A stretch of DNA of 64,000 nt from Streptomyces sp. Ag109_O5-10 (lineage in GTDB: Bacteria > Actinomycetota > Actinomycetes > Streptomycetales > Streptomycetaceae): NCBI RefSeq assembly GCF_900105755.1, contig NZ_FNTQ01000001.1, positions 3,968,001 through 4,032,000 on the forward strand, read 5' to 3'. Position 1 is the stretch's first letter. Every line of letters begins with the position of its first letter. Below the pieces are notes generated by a model, which had not been told where the DNA came from, did not search any database, and saw nothing but the letters and a program-made list of their open reading frames with translations. Below are positions 7,898-16,735 of this stretch, one piece after another. The position numbers and the translations under genes were made by a program.

Positions 7898-8737
7898 GTG
7901 ATCGTCCTTGACCGGGCCCCTGCTCTCGGCCCCCTGCTCGCCCTCGGCGCGGCGCGGTCGCCCTTCAAAAGGCCGGGCGCCGTCGCGTCGTTCCCCCGCA
8001 CTCACCTCGTACTGCCGGGCGTCCGCCCCGACCTCGAGAAACTCGCCGCCTACGAGCGTGTCTGCGGGTTCGCGACCGGGGAGGACGGGCTGCCGGTCAC
8101 CTATCCGCATGTGCTCGGGTTCCCGCTGGCCATGCGGCTGATGAGTGCGCGGGAGTTTCCGTTGCCGTTGCTGGGGCTGGTGCACACCTCCATCGAGATC
8201 GAACGGCAGGCTGTCCTCCCGGCCGACGGGACGTACGACATCGCCGTCCACGTCGAGGAGTTGAGGCCGCACCGGCGGGGCACCGAGGCCGTCGTCGTGA
8301 CCGGGGTGCGGGTCGGCGAGGACGTCGTGTGGAAGTCGCGGAGTACGTATCTGGCACGGCACCGTACGCCGCACTCCGGCGAGACGGTCCGGGAGGAGCC
8401 CGGCCCCCCACTGCCCGTCGTCGAGGAATGGCGGATCGCCGGGGACGTCGGCCGGCGGTACGGGGCCGCCTCAGGGGACCGCAACCCCATTCACCTGTAT
8501 CCGTTCACCGCCCGCCTCTTCGGCTTCCCCCGGGCCATCGCGCACGGCATGTGGACCGTGGCCCGGTGCCTGGCCGCGCACGGGGTGCCGACGGCGGCCG
8601 TCGTACGTGCGGAGTTCCGGGCCCCGGTGCTGCTGCCGGGCACGGTCGAATACGCCGCCGCGGACGGCCGGTTCCGATTGCGGAGCGGCGACCGGGTGCA
8701 CGTCACAGGCAGCGTGCGCCCGCGCGTTGCCCGGTGA
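7898..8737 (+). CDS. MaoC-like (R)-specific enoyl-hydratase/dehydratase
   Basis: A 279-residue double hot-dog protein. The C-terminal half has the hydratase-2 motif YGAASGDRNPIHLYPFTAR followed by GFPRAIAHGMW, with the usual catalytic Asp and His. The N-terminal half (about 1-150) is a degenerate hot-dog. The expected reaction is reversible hydration of an enoyl thioester. GTG at 7898 is preceded by GAAAGGTG. It is divergent from the acyl-CoA ligase and convergent with TetR, which supports a role in fatty-acid metabolism. Confidence 0.88.
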   Translation: MIVLDRAPALGPLLALGAARSPFKRPGAVASFPRTHLVLPGVRPDLEKLAAYERVCGFATGEDGLPVTYPHVLGFPLAMRLMSAREFPLPLLGLVHTSIEIERQAVLPADGTYDIAVHVEELRPHRRGTEAVVVTGVRVGEDVVWKSRSTYLARHRTPHSGETVREEPGPPLPVVEEWRIAGDVGRRYGAASGDRNPIHLYPFTARLFGFPRAIAHGMWTVARCLAAHGVPTAAVVRAEFRAPVLLPGTVEYAAADGRFRLRSGDRVHVTGSVRPRVAR

Positions 8738-8776
8738 TCGGCCAACACCGCACAAAGAGTGTGTCTCGCCCTTCTG

Positions 8777-8798
8777 CGGCCCACCTGTCAGTGGGCCG
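8777..8798. terminator. Bidirectional hairpin between convergent maoC-like and tetR genes
   Basis: CGGCCCAC and GTGGGCCG form a perfect 8-bp stem around a 6-nt loop, 40 bp past the maoC-like stop. Confidence 0.6.
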
Positions 8799-8854
8799 TA
8801 GCCGACCGGCGCCCACGCTGCGCCGCCGGGGCGCCGTGTGACGGACCGGGCCGG

Positions 8855-9493
8855 TCACGGCGGCGACCACGGCCGGCCCTCCATCAGGTCGCCCAGCCCC
8901 GCCCAGGCGAAGTTCATCAGGGTCGCGGCCGCCTGCCGCGCCGTGACTCCCGGGGTGGCGTTGGCCCAGGTCGCCAGGGACTCGGCGGCGCCCACCAGTG
9001 CCTCGGCGAGGCCCGCGACCTCGCCCTCGGCCAGGTCGGGGTCGCGGTGTGCCGCGCGGGCGGAGGCGACGATGAGCTGGGTCACGAACGCGACGATCTC
9101 CTCGCGCATCGCGGCGACCTCGGAGGCGAACCGCTCGCCGTGCGTGCGGGCCTGGAGGTGCAGCACCGACCAGCCGTCGGGGTGTTCGGCGGTGTGGGTG
9201 AAGAACGCCCGCAGTCCGTCCCAGAGCTGCCGGTCGGCGGGCAGTGCGCGGTCGACGCCGGTGCGGACCGCCTCGGTCAGGGCGCCGGCCTCACGGCGGA
9301 TGCAGGCCGTGAACAGGTCGTCCTTGGAGTTGAGGTACAGGTAGACCAACGGCTTGGAGACACCGGCGAGTTCGGCGATCTCGTCCATCGACGCGGCCAT
9401 GTAGCCGCGCTGGCCGAAGGTCCGCACGGCGGCGTCCAGCATCTGCCGCTCACGTACCGCGCGCGGCATCCGCTTGGTCTTGACGGTCCCCAT
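8855..9493 (-). CDS. TetR-family transcriptional regulator
   Basis: A 212-residue regulator with an N-terminal TetR helix-turn-helix (about 12-58: RQMLDAAVRTFGQRGYMAAS, then ELAGVSKPLVYLYLNSKDDL) and a helical ligand-binding C-terminus. It probably represses the neighbouring fatty-acid genes in response to an acyl-CoA. That is inferred from location and from the palindrome at 7795. Confidence 0.92.
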   Translation of the reverse strand: MGTVKTKRMPRAVRERQMLDAAVRTFGQRGYMAASMDEIAELAGVSKPLVYLYLNSKDDLFTACIRREAGALTEAVRTGVDRALPADRQLWDGLRAFFTHTAEHPDGWSVLHLQARTHGERFASEVAAMREEIVAFVTQLIVASARAAHRDPDLAEGEVAGLAEALVGAAESLATWANATPGVTARQAAATLMNFAWAGLGDLMEGRPWSPP

Positions 9494-9540
9494 GGGACAA
9501 AGCCTAGTTGGGGCCGCAGACGCGGGAGCCGCTCAGGAGC

Positions 9541-9840
9541 TCACGAGGAGGTCCGGGCCTGGTCCGCCGCGTCGACCGCCGCGTCCTCCTGGCTGCGGTT
9601 GGCCTCGATGTTGGCCTGCATCCGCTCGACCCGCCGCGCGACCTGCACCGAGGCGCGGTCCCGCTCCTTGCGCAGCACGACGAAGCTGATCGGCGCCGAC
9701 AGGACGAGGGAGAGCAGCAGGACCCACAGGAAGTTGGAGTCGCCAAAGCCACGCGGGAACGCGCCGGCGTAGACGAGGCCCCAGACGACGAGGAGGCAGC
9801 CCGCGAAGATACCGAGGCGCATCAGCGTGTAGCGGAGCAT
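9541..9840 (-). CDS. DUF4229 small membrane protein
   Basis: A 99-residue protein starting MLRYTLMRLGIFAGCLL. It has two hydrophobic helices (about 6-27 and 36-57) and a charged, coiled-coil-like C-terminal tail (ERDRASVQVARRVERMQANI). This matches the actinobacterial DUF4229 family of unknown function. The ATG at 9840 agrees with the family start; upstream in-frame sequence is not protein-like. It stands between TetR and a GNAT gene, all on the minus strand. Confidence 0.85.
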   Translation of the reverse strand: MLRYTLMRLGIFAGCLLVVWGLVYAGAFPRGFGDSNFLWVLLLSLVLSAPISFVVLRKERDRASVQVARRVERMQANIEANRSQEDAAVDAADQARTSS

Positions 9841-9929
9841 CTCAATCCAGTCTTCCGATGACGAAAAGGGGCACCGTCCAGTGAAGCACGCCGTGGGGCC
9901 GATCTTGCACCGGGGTCGGTGGGGGCGGG

Positions 9930-10442
9930 TCAGGTCAGCGGCAGCAGCATGGTGATGTCGCCGGGGGCGACGCGGACGGCGGCGGGGACCCGGCCGACCT
10001 CCTTGTAGCCGCAGGAGCCGTAGAAGTTCTCCAGGCCGAGGCCGCCGCGGCAGCTGAGCCGTATCGCGTCGATGCCGTCGAAGCCGCGGGCGGCGTCGGC
10101 GGCGGCCGCGAGGAGGTCGCGGCCGTAGCCCCGGCCCTGGTGCCTCGGGTGCACCATCACCGTGTACAGCCACACCCAGTGCGTCATCAGCCGGTGCGTG
10201 TTGAAGGAGAAGAAGGCGGTGGCGGCGACCTCGCCGGCCTCGTCGTGCCCCACGAGGAGCCGGTGCCGGCCCTCGGCCATCGCGACGAAGTGCCGGACCA
10301 GTTCCGGCCGGATCTCCTCGGAGGTCACGGGCGCGACGAATCCGACGGCTCCCCCGGCGTCGGTCACGTCCGTCCACAGGTCGAGGATGCCGTCGCGGAG
10401 GGCCGGGGTGATGGCGGGGTCGAGGGTGAAGGTAAGGGGCAT
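9930..10442 (-). CDS. GNAT-family N-acetyltransferase
   Basis: A 170-residue acetyl-CoA-dependent transferase. The acetyl-CoA binding segment YTVMVHPRHQGRGYGRDLL is canonical (RxxGxG). The C-terminal LGLENFYGSCGYKEVGRVPA is the usual end of the fold. The substrate is unknown. The start MPLTFTLDP at 10442 was chosen because the upstream extension of the frame is low-complexity intergenic sequence. Confidence 0.9.
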   Translation of the reverse strand: MPLTFTLDPAITPALRDGILDLWTDVTDAGGAVGFVAPVTSEEIRPELVRHFVAMAEGRHRLLVGHDEAGEVAATAFFSFNTHRLMTHWVWLYTVMVHPRHQGRGYGRDLLAAAADAARGFDGIDAIRLSCRGGLGLENFYGSCGYKEVGRVPAAVRVAPGDITMLLPLT

Positions 10443-10531
10443 GGCGCGATGGTATCTATTACGCCGAGGGGTGGGTAGAACCGATTTCGCCGTGCGGGCT
10501 ACGGCCGGTGTGCGACTGCGGGAGCCCGGGG

Positions 10532-10562
10532 GCTGATCGCGCGGTTCCCCGCACCCCCGAAA
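10532..10562. repeat. REP-like dispersed repeat, copy A
   Basis: GATCGCGCGGTTCCCCGCAC belongs to the same family as sequences at about 19891, 24579, 26004 and 32556. It lies between the GNAT and mqnE genes. Confidence 0.55.
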
Positions 10563-10632
10563 GCCAGAGGAAGGGGCCGCCGCAGTCGCCCCTTCTTCCA
10601 GGCCTTCTTCCGAGAACGCACCGTCGGCGCCC

Positions 10633-11796
10633 TCACACCCGCATCGGCTGCGGGGACTCCCGGCGCGCCGGGTCCGGGCCGTCGTACTCGCGGATGATCT
10701 CGTAGCGGGTGTTCCGCTCCACGGGCCGGAAGCCCGCGTCGCGGATGAGGTCCAGCAGGTCCTCACGGGTCAGCTTGTTCGGCGTGCCGTAGTTGTCGGC
10801 GTCGTGCGTGATCTTGTACTCGACGACCGAGCCGTCCATGTCGTCCGCGCCGTGCTGCAGCGCCAGCTGCGCCGTCTGCACGCCGTGCATGACCCAGAAG
10901 ACCTTCACGTGCGGGACGTTGTCGAACAGCAGCCGGGACACCGCGAAGGTCTTCAGGGCCTCCGCGCCGGTCGCCATCTGGGTCCGGGCCTGGAGCCGGT
11001 TCCTGACCTTGCCGTCCTTCATGTCCACGAAGTCGTGCTGGTAGCGCAGCGGGATGAAGACCTGGAAGCCGTTCGTCTCGTCCTGGAGTTCGCGCAGGCG
11101 CAGCACGTGGTCGACGCGGTGGCGCGGTTCCTCGATGTGGCCGTAGAGCATCGTGCAGGGCGTCTTGAGGCCCTTCTCGTGCGCCAGGCGGTGGATCCGG
11201 GACCAGTCCTCCCAGTGGGTGCGGTGGTCCACGATGTGCTGGCGGACCTCCCAGTCGAAGATCTCCGCGCCACCGCCGGTCAGCGACTCCAGACCCGCGT
11301 CGATCAGCTCGTCGAGGATCTCGGAGGCCGACAGCCCGGAGATCGTCTCGAAGTGGTGGATCTCCGTCGCCGTGAAGGCCTTCAGCGAGACGTCCGGCAG
11401 GGCCGCCTTCAGCTCGCGCAGCGACCGCGGGTAGTAGCGCCAGGGGAGGTTCGGGTGCAGGCCGTTGACGATGTGCAGCTCGGTGAGGTTCTCGCCCTCC
11501 ATCGCCTTGGCGAGCTTCACCGCCTCCTCGATGCGCATCGTGTACGCGTCCTTCTCGCCCGGCTTGCGCTGGAACGAGCAGTACGCGCAGGACGCGGTGC
11601 ACACGTTCGTCATGTTGAGGTGACGGTTGACGTTGAAGTGGACGACGTCACCGTTCTTGCGCGTCCGCACCTCGTGGGCGAGGCCGCCCAGCCAGGCCAG
11701 GTCGTCCGACTCGTACAGCGCGATGCCGTCCTCGCGGGTCAGCCGCTCACCGGCCCTGACCTTCTCCTCCAGCTCACGCTTGAGTCCGACGTCCAT
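10633..11796 (-). CDS. mqnE: Aminofutalosine synthase MqnE (radical SAM)
   Basis: Joins 3-enolpyruvylbenzoate to S-adenosylmethionine by radical chemistry to give 6-amino-6-deoxyfutalosine, the step after MqnA. The 387-residue protein has the radical-SAM cluster motif C66-TAS-C70-AY-C73 and conserved blocks such as TELHIVNGLHP and SLTGGGAEIFDWEVR. ATG at 11796 has GAGAGGTG 7 nt upstream; an in-frame GTG at 11802 is less likely. It is downstream of an AsnC-type regulator on the same strand, and the remaining late menaquinone genes follow upstream on that strand. Confidence 0.97.
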   Translation of the reverse strand: MDVGLKRELEEKVRAGERLTREDGIALYESDDLAWLGGLAHEVRTRKNGDVVHFNVNRHLNMTNVCTASCAYCSFQRKPGEKDAYTMRIEEAVKLAKAMEGENLTELHIVNGLHPNLPWRYYPRSLRELKAALPDVSLKAFTATEIHHFETISGLSASEILDELIDAGLESLTGGGAEIFDWEVRQHIVDHRTHWEDWSRIHRLAHEKGLKTPCTMLYGHIEEPRHRVDHVLRLRELQDETNGFQVFIPLRYQHDFVDMKDGKVRNRLQARTQMATGAEALKTFAVSRLLFDNVPHVKVFWVMHGVQTAQLALQHGADDMDGSVVEYKITHDADNYGTPNKLTREDLLDLIRDAGFRPVERNTRYEIIREYDGPDPARRESPQPMRV

Positions 11797-11834
11797 GCCC
11801 ACACCTCTCTACGACAACTCCGACCACCGTACTT

Positions 11835-12290
11835 CTACGCCTCTTCGGGAAGTTCCCCGACCCGGTTCTCCCACTTCGTGGACAGCACGATCGTGGTGCG
11901 GGTCCGGGAGACGCCCTTCGTCCCGGACAGCCGCCGGATGGTCTTCTCCAGGCCGTCCACGTCCGAGGAGCGCACCTTGAGCATGAAGGAGTCGTCGCCG
12001 GCGATGAACCAGCAGTCCTCGATCTCCGGCAGGTCCCGCAGCCGCTGGGCCACGTCCTCGTGGTCGGCCGCGTCGGAGAGGGAGATGCCGATGAGGGCGG
12101 TGACGCCGAGGCCGAGCGAGGCCGCGTTGACGGTGGCGCGGTAGCCGGTGATGACCCCGGCCGCCTCCAGCCGGTTGATGCGGTCGGTGACGCTGGGTCC
12201 CGACAGTCCGACGAGGCGGCCCAGCTCAGCGTACGAGGCCCGGCCGTTCTCCCTCAGGGCCTGGATGAGCTGCCTGTCCACGGCGTCCAT
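11835..12290 (-). CDS. Lrp/AsnC-family regulator
   Basis: A 151-residue protein with an N-terminal winged helix (MDAVDRQLIQALRENGR, ELGRLVGLSGPSVTDRI) and a RAM ligand domain (about 65-140). It is 38 bp from mqnE and just upstream of it on the same strand, so it may be co-transcribed with it or control it. The effector is unknown; amino acids are usual for the family. Confidence 0.93.
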   Translation of the reverse strand: MDAVDRQLIQALRENGRASYAELGRLVGLSGPSVTDRINRLEAAGVITGYRATVNAASLGLGVTALIGISLSDAADHEDVAQRLRDLPEIEDCWFIAGDDSFMLKVRSSDVDGLEKTIRRLSGTKGVSRTRTTIVLSTKWENRVGELPEEA

Positions 12291-12333
12291 GCGATCGAAG
12301 CCTTCCGCTGAAGATTTCCCGAAGTAGATGAGA

Positions 12334-12388
12334 GGTGGTGCAGAGGTGGTGCCGGGGTGGTGCCGGGGTGGTGCCGGGGTGGTGCCGG
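12334..12388. repeat. 11-bp tandem repeat (five units)
   Basis: GGTGGTGCCGG is repeated four times perfectly at 12345-12388. A degenerate unit (GGTGGTGCAGA) precedes it at 12334-12344. The array ends six bases before the ubiX stop codon region and occupies half of the gap to the AsnC gene. Confidence 0.85.
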
Positions 12389-12393
12389 GGGTG

Positions 12394-13062
12394 CTACTTG
12401 CTTCCGCCGCCGAGGTCCCCTTCCCAGCGGCGGTAGAGCCGGTGCCCGACGCCCGCCGCGTCCAGCACCCGCCCGGCGACGAAGTCGACCAGGTCCTGGA
12501 TGTGGGTCGCGCCCGCGTAGAAGGCGGGGGAGGTCGGGACGACGACCGCCCCGAGGTCGTCCAGGGTGACCAGGTGGCGCAGGGTCTGGCCGTTCAGCGG
12601 GGTCTCGCGGACGGCGACGACGAGGCGGCGGCGCTCCTTCAGGGTGACACTGGCCGCCCGCTGGAGCAGGTCCTTGGAGAGGCCGAGCGCGACCCCGGCG
12701 ACGGCGGCGGTGGACGCCGGCACGATCAGCATGCCCTTCACCGGGTACGACCCGGAGGACGGCCCGGCGGCCAGGTCCCCGGCGCTCCAGTACCGCGCCC
12801 GCGCGAGGTCCACCCGGAAGGTCCCCGGCTTGCCGTCGGCCCCCCGCGCCAGCCATTCCCCCAGGTCGTCCCGCCAGTGCGCGTCCCGGAAGGAGATCCC
12901 GGTCTCGTCCAGCAGGGTGAGCCGCGAGGCCCGGCTGACCACCAGGTCGACGCTCTCCCCCGCGTCCAGCAGGGCACGCAGCACCGCAGCGGCATACGGC
13001 GTTCCGGACGCCCCGGACACCCCCACGATCCAAGGCACGCGCTGCGTTTCTCCTGCGTTCAC
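12394..13062 (-). CDS. ubiX: UbiX-family flavin prenyltransferase
   Basis: Makes prenylated FMN, the cofactor that UbiD-type decarboxylases need; the neighbouring mqnL product is such an enzyme. The 222-residue protein has the FMN-binding start VGVSGASGTPYAAAVL and the SGSYPVKGMLIVPAST block of the family. The Streptomyces gene has been linked to the late steps of the futalosine menaquinone pathway (also called MqnM). Its upstream neighbour is the Uma2 gene. Confidence 0.93.
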   Translation of the reverse strand: MNAGETQRVPWIVGVSGASGTPYAAAVLRALLDAGESVDLVVSRASRLTLLDETGISFRDAHWRDDLGEWLARGADGKPGTFRVDLARARYWSAGDLAAGPSSGSYPVKGMLIVPASTAAVAGVALGLSKDLLQRAASVTLKERRRLVVAVRETPLNGQTLRHLVTLDDLGAVVVPTSPAFYAGATHIQDLVDFVAGRVLDAAGVGHRLYRRWEGDLGGGSK

Positions 13063-13093
13063 GTCTTGAGCGTACCGGCGCGCCGACCGAGGC

Positions 13094-13666
13094 TCAGGCC
13101 GGGTGGGGGGCCTCGGGGTCGACGCGGAGGCGGGACGTGTCCACCGTGAGGCTGCCGAGCTTCGTCTCCACGGTCAGCTTGCCCCCGTAGGAGAGCGTGT
13201 CCCGGCCCAGGTATCCGTCCGGGCCGGGGTTCCACAACGTGACAAGGTGTCCCGTGCGCGGATCGAAAATCAGGTAGTTGGGGATACCGCGAGCCGCGTA
13301 CTGCTTGTTCTTCACCTCGTAGTCGTTGCGGACGCTGCTTGGTGAGACCACCTCGATCGCCAGCTCCACCAGGTCGGGTGGGTAGGAGGTGAGGTTGCGG
13401 TTCTTCTCGGCTTCGGGAATGACCGCGAGATCGGGGCAGAACTCGAAGTCGTCACTGAACGGGATCGCCACGTCGCTGATGAAGCCCCATTCCGGGCCCA
13501 ACTGGGGTTCGAGCTGCGTCCACACCCTCACGATGGTCTCGTTGTGGAACGGCCGGAGCGGACTCATCACGATGTTGCCCTCGACAATCTCCATCCGGTA
13601 CCCGCGGAACATGTCCTCGTACCGGGCGAGCTGCGAGTGCAGGCGGTCGCTGTCCGAGACGGTCAC
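13094..13666 (-). CDS. Uma2-family (DUF820) putative PD-(D/E)xK nuclease
   Basis: A 190-residue protein of the Uma2 family, which has a restriction-endonuclease-like fold and is common in Streptomyces and cyanobacteria. The catalytic-type pattern is visible as CPDLAVIPE, then VELAIEVVSPSS and K-containing YEVKNKQYAARGI. The biological role is unknown. GTG at 13666 has GGAGG 5 nt upstream. It interrupts the menaquinone genes, between mqnP and ubiX, which suggests later insertion. Confidence 0.88.
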   Translation of the reverse strand: MTVSDSDRLHSQLARYEDMFRGYRMEIVEGNIVMSPLRPFHNETIVRVWTQLEPQLGPEWGFISDVAIPFSDDFEFCPDLAVIPEAEKNRNLTSYPPDLVELAIEVVSPSSVRNDYEVKNKQYAARGIPNYLIFDPRTGHLVTLWNPGPDGYLGRDTLSYGGKLTVETKLGSLTVDTSRLRVDPEAPHPA

Positions 13667-13710
13667 GTCGGCCTCCCTCTCTCTGCACTCGATGGTAGGC
13701 CGCACCGTAT

Positions 13711-14613
13711 TCAGACGGTCAGACCCCGAACCAGGAGATCCAGCAAGGCGCACACGAACAGGGCAATCCCGATGAACCCGTTGACGCTGAAGAAGGCCCT
13801 GTTCAGGCGGGACAGGTCGTGCGGGCGGACGATGGAGTGCTCGTAGGCGAAGGCGCCGGCCACGATCACCAGGCCCAGCCAGAAGAACGCGCCGGCGTGG
13901 GTGGCGATCGCGTACCAGACGAACAGGGCCGTGACGATCGCGTGGCAGGCCCGCGCCCCCCAGATGGCCGCCGGGATGCCGAAGCGGGCCGGGACCGACA
14001 TGACGCCGATCTCGCGGTCGGTCTCGACGTCCTGGCAGGCGTAGATCAGGTCGAAGCCACCGATCCAGATACCGACGGCGAGGCCGAGGATCACCGCGTC
14101 CCAGGACCACTCGCCGGTGATCGCCAGCCAGCCGCCGATCGGGCCCATGGCCTGGGCGAGGCCGAGGATGGCCTGCGGGAAGTTCGTGAACCGCTTGCCG
14201 TAGGGGTAGACCACCATCGGGATCACGGCGACGGGGGCCAGGGCGAGGCAGAGGGGGTTCAGGAGGGCCGCCGAGCCGAGGAAGACGGCGACCGCGATCA
14301 GCGCGCCGGTCCAGGCGTGCTTGACGCTCATCGCGCCGGTGACCAGCTCGCGGTGGGCGGTGCGCGGGTTCCGGGCGTCGATCTCGCGGTCGATGATCCG
14401 GTTGACGGCCATGGCGAAGGTGCGCAGGCCGACCATGCAGATCGTGACCAGGAGCAGCCGGCCCCAGTGGATGTTCCGGTCCAGCTCGAACATCGCGGTC
14501 AGCGCGGCGATGTACGCGAAGGGCAGGGCGAAGACCGAGTGCTCGATCATCACCAGCCGGAGGAAGGCTTTCGTGCGTCCCGGCTGTGGGAGTGCTGCGG
14601 AGGCGGAGCTCAC
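13711..14613 (-). CDS. mqnP: Menaquinone prenyltransferase MqnP (UbiA family)
   Basis: An integral membrane prenyltransferase of 300 residues that attaches the isoprenoid chain to the naphthoate ring precursor. Both Asp-rich motifs are present: NRIIDREIDARN (about 80-91) and QDVETDREIG (about 195-204), with eight or so membrane helices. The GTG start at 14613 overlaps the mqnL stop by GTGA, so the two are translationally coupled. The frame continues upstream, but that part lies inside mqnL. Confidence 0.94.
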   Translation of the reverse strand: MSSASAALPQPGRTKAFLRLVMIEHSVFALPFAYIAALTAMFELDRNIHWGRLLLVTICMVGLRTFAMAVNRIIDREIDARNPRTAHRELVTGAMSVKHAWTGALIAVAVFLGSAALLNPLCLALAPVAVIPMVVYPYGKRFTNFPQAILGLAQAMGPIGGWLAITGEWSWDAVILGLAVGIWIGGFDLIYACQDVETDREIGVMSVPARFGIPAAIWGARACHAIVTALFVWYAIATHAGAFFWLGLVIVAGAFAYEHSIVRPHDLSRLNRAFFSVNGFIGIALFVCALLDLLVRGLTV

Positions 14614-16067
14614 AGGCCGTACTCCTTCCAGCGGCGGTCCACGAGAGCCGCCGTGTCCGGGTCCGACAGGACCATGTCCGGCCAGCCCCCGTCTCGTGTG
14701 TAGCCCTCCTCGGGCCACTTCTTCGTCGCGTCGATGCCCGCCTTGCCGCCCCAGAACTGCTGGTAGGAGGCGTGGTCGAGGTGGTCGACGGGACCTTCCA
14801 CGATCGAGAGGTCACGGGCGTAGTCGGTGTTGCCGAGCGCCCGCCAGGCGACCTCGTGCAGGTCGTGGACGTCGCAGTCGGAGTCGACGACCACGATCAG
14901 CTTGGTGAGCGACATCATGTGCGCCCCCCAGATCGCGTGCATGACCTTCTGCGCGTGCTTCGGGTACTTCTTGTCGATCGAGACGATCGCACAGTTGTGG
15001 AAGCCGCCGGCCTCGGGGAGGTGGTAGTCCACGATGTCCGGGACGATGATCTTCAGGAGGGGCAGGAAGAAGCGTTCCGTGGCGCGGCCGAGGGGGCCGT
15101 CCTCCGTCGGGGGGCGGCCGACGACGATCGACTGGAGCAGCGGGCGCTTGCGCATCGTCACGCAGTCGATGGTCAGCGCCGGGAACGGCTCCTGCGGCGT
15201 GTAGAACCCGGTGTGGTCGCCGAACGGACCCTCGGGCAGCATCTCGCCGGGCTCCAGCCAGCCCTCCAGGACGACCTCGGCGTTCGCCGGGACCTGGAGC
15301 GGAACGGTCTTGCAGTCGACCATCTCGATCCGCTTGCCGGCGATGAACCCGGCGAACAGGTACTCGTCGATGTCGCCGGGGAGCGGGGCGGTGGAGGCGT
15401 AGGTGACGGCGGGCGGGCAGCCGAAGGCGATCGCGACCGGGAGCCGCTCTCCCCGGCGCGCCGCCACCTGGTAGTGGTTGCGGCTGTCCTTGTGGATCTG
15501 CCAGTGCATGCCGATGGTGCGCCTGTCGTGCCGCTGGAGCCGGTACAGGCCCAGGTTCCGGATGCCCGTCTCGGGGTCCTTGGTGTGGGTCAGCCCCAGG
15601 TTGAAGAAGGAGCCGCCGTCCTGCGGCCAGGTGAACAGCGCCGGCAGCCGGTCGAGGTCGACGTCGTCGCCGGTCAGGACCACCTCCTGCACCGGAGCGT
15701 CCCCGGACTTCACCTTCTTCGGCGGTACGTGCGTCATCGCGCCGAGCTTGCCGAACGCCTCGCGCACACCGACGAAGCCGTGCGGCAGCTCGGGGCGGAG
15801 CAGCCCACCGATCTTCTCGGAGATCTCCCCGTACGACTTCAGGCCGAGGGCCTTGAGCAGCCGCCGGTCGGTGCCGAACACGTTCATCGCGAGGGGCATG
15901 CTCGACCCCTTCACGTTCTCGAAGAGCAGGGCCGGTCCGCCGGCCTTCTGCACCCGGTCGACGATCTCCCCGACCTCCAGATACGGGTCGACCTCGGCCT
16001 TGACACGCTTGAGGTCTCCCTCGCGCTCCAGTGCCCGGAGCAGGGAGCGAAGATCGTCGTAAGCCAT
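14610..16067 (-). CDS. mqnL: UbiD-family menaquinone biosynthesis decarboxylase
   Basis: A 485-residue prenyl-FMN-dependent decarboxylase thought to remove the carboxylate of the naphthoate intermediate late in the futalosine pathway. The family blocks are present: NLGLYRLQRHDRRTIGMHWQ, GPFGDHTGFYTPQEPFPAL and the C-terminal TKLIVVVDSDCDVHD. Length and start (MAYDDLRSLLRALEREGDL) match the family. It works with ubiX (cofactor) and mqnP, which overlaps its 3' end. The symbol follows Streptomyces usage as I remember it. Confidence 0.93.
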   Translation of the reverse strand: MAYDDLRSLLRALEREGDLKRVKAEVDPYLEVGEIVDRVQKAGGPALLFENVKGSSMPLAMNVFGTDRRLLKALGLKSYGEISEKIGGLLRPELPHGFVGVREAFGKLGAMTHVPPKKVKSGDAPVQEVVLTGDDVDLDRLPALFTWPQDGGSFFNLGLTHTKDPETGIRNLGLYRLQRHDRRTIGMHWQIHKDSRNHYQVAARRGERLPVAIAFGCPPAVTYASTAPLPGDIDEYLFAGFIAGKRIEMVDCKTVPLQVPANAEVVLEGWLEPGEMLPEGPFGDHTGFYTPQEPFPALTIDCVTMRKRPLLQSIVVGRPPTEDGPLGRATERFFLPLLKIIVPDIVDYHLPEAGGFHNCAIVSIDKKYPKHAQKVMHAIWGAHMMSLTKLIVVVDSDCDVHDLHEVAWRALGNTDYARDLSIVEGPVDHLDHASYQQFWGGKAGIDATKKWPEEGYTRDGGWPDMVLSDPDTAALVDRRWKEYGL

Positions 16068-16130
16068 GTGTCCCAGTATCGGCCACCCGGGGTCCGGCCC
16101 CGGCCACCGCCCCCCGCATACTCGTCGGCC

Positions 16131-16682
16131 GTGAGACGTCATCCGCGGTTACCGCTGCTCGCCCTGCTCGTCGCCGTCGCGCTGTCCGCCTGCACGTCGG
16201 CACGGGAGGGGGCCGGCTCGCCGGTCTCCCCGCTGACCCGGATACCGGCCGCCGACCGGAAGACGGCCCCGGACCTCACCGGCAGCAGCCTCGACGGCAA
16301 GCCGGTCAGCCTCTCCCGCTACCGCGGCAAGGTCGTCGTCCTGAACGTCTGGGCGTCCTGGTGCGGGCCCTGCCGCGCCGAGGCCCCCGAACTGTCCGGG
16401 GCACAGCAGGCGCTGGCGGCGAAGGGCGTCCAGGTGCTGGGGGTGGACACGGACGCCCGGCAGGACAAGGGCCGGGCGTTCCAGGACGAGCACGGCCTGG
16501 TGTACCCGAGCCTGCACGACCCCGGCAGCCGCAAGCTCGTCCGGCTGCCCAAGGGGTACCTGCCGCGGGCGCTGCCGTACACCCTCTTCATCGACCGTCA
16601 CGGGAAGATCGCCGCGAAGTACCTGAGCCCCCTGACGGAGGCCGACGTGCGCGCCATCACCCGGCCGCTGCTGGCGGAGTAG
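16131..16682 (+). CDS. TlpA/ResA-like thioredoxin lipoprotein
   Basis: A 183-residue membrane-anchored thiol-disulfide oxidoreductase. The N-terminal signal ends in a lipobox (LSAC, Cys about 22), followed by a thioredoxin fold with WASWCGPCRAEAPEL and a cis-Pro region near ALPYTLFID. It probably reduces apocytochrome c or other extracytoplasmic disulfides. GTG at 16131 is preferred over the longer frame, which lies antisense to mqnL. It is distinct from the resA of the operon at 33-37 kb, so the genome has at least two. Confidence 0.9.
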   Translation: MRRHPRLPLLALLVAVALSACTSAREGAGSPVSPLTRIPAADRKTAPDLTGSSLDGKPVSLSRYRGKVVVLNVWASWCGPCRAEAPELSGAQQALAAKGVQVLGVDTDARQDKGRAFQDEHGLVYPSLHDPGSRKLVRLPKGYLPRALPYTLFIDRHGKIAAKYLSPLTEADVRAITRPLLAE

Positions 16683-16735
16683 CGCACCGCGTCACCCGCC
16701 GACATCACGCGGCCGACTTCAGTAGTCTGGCCGCC

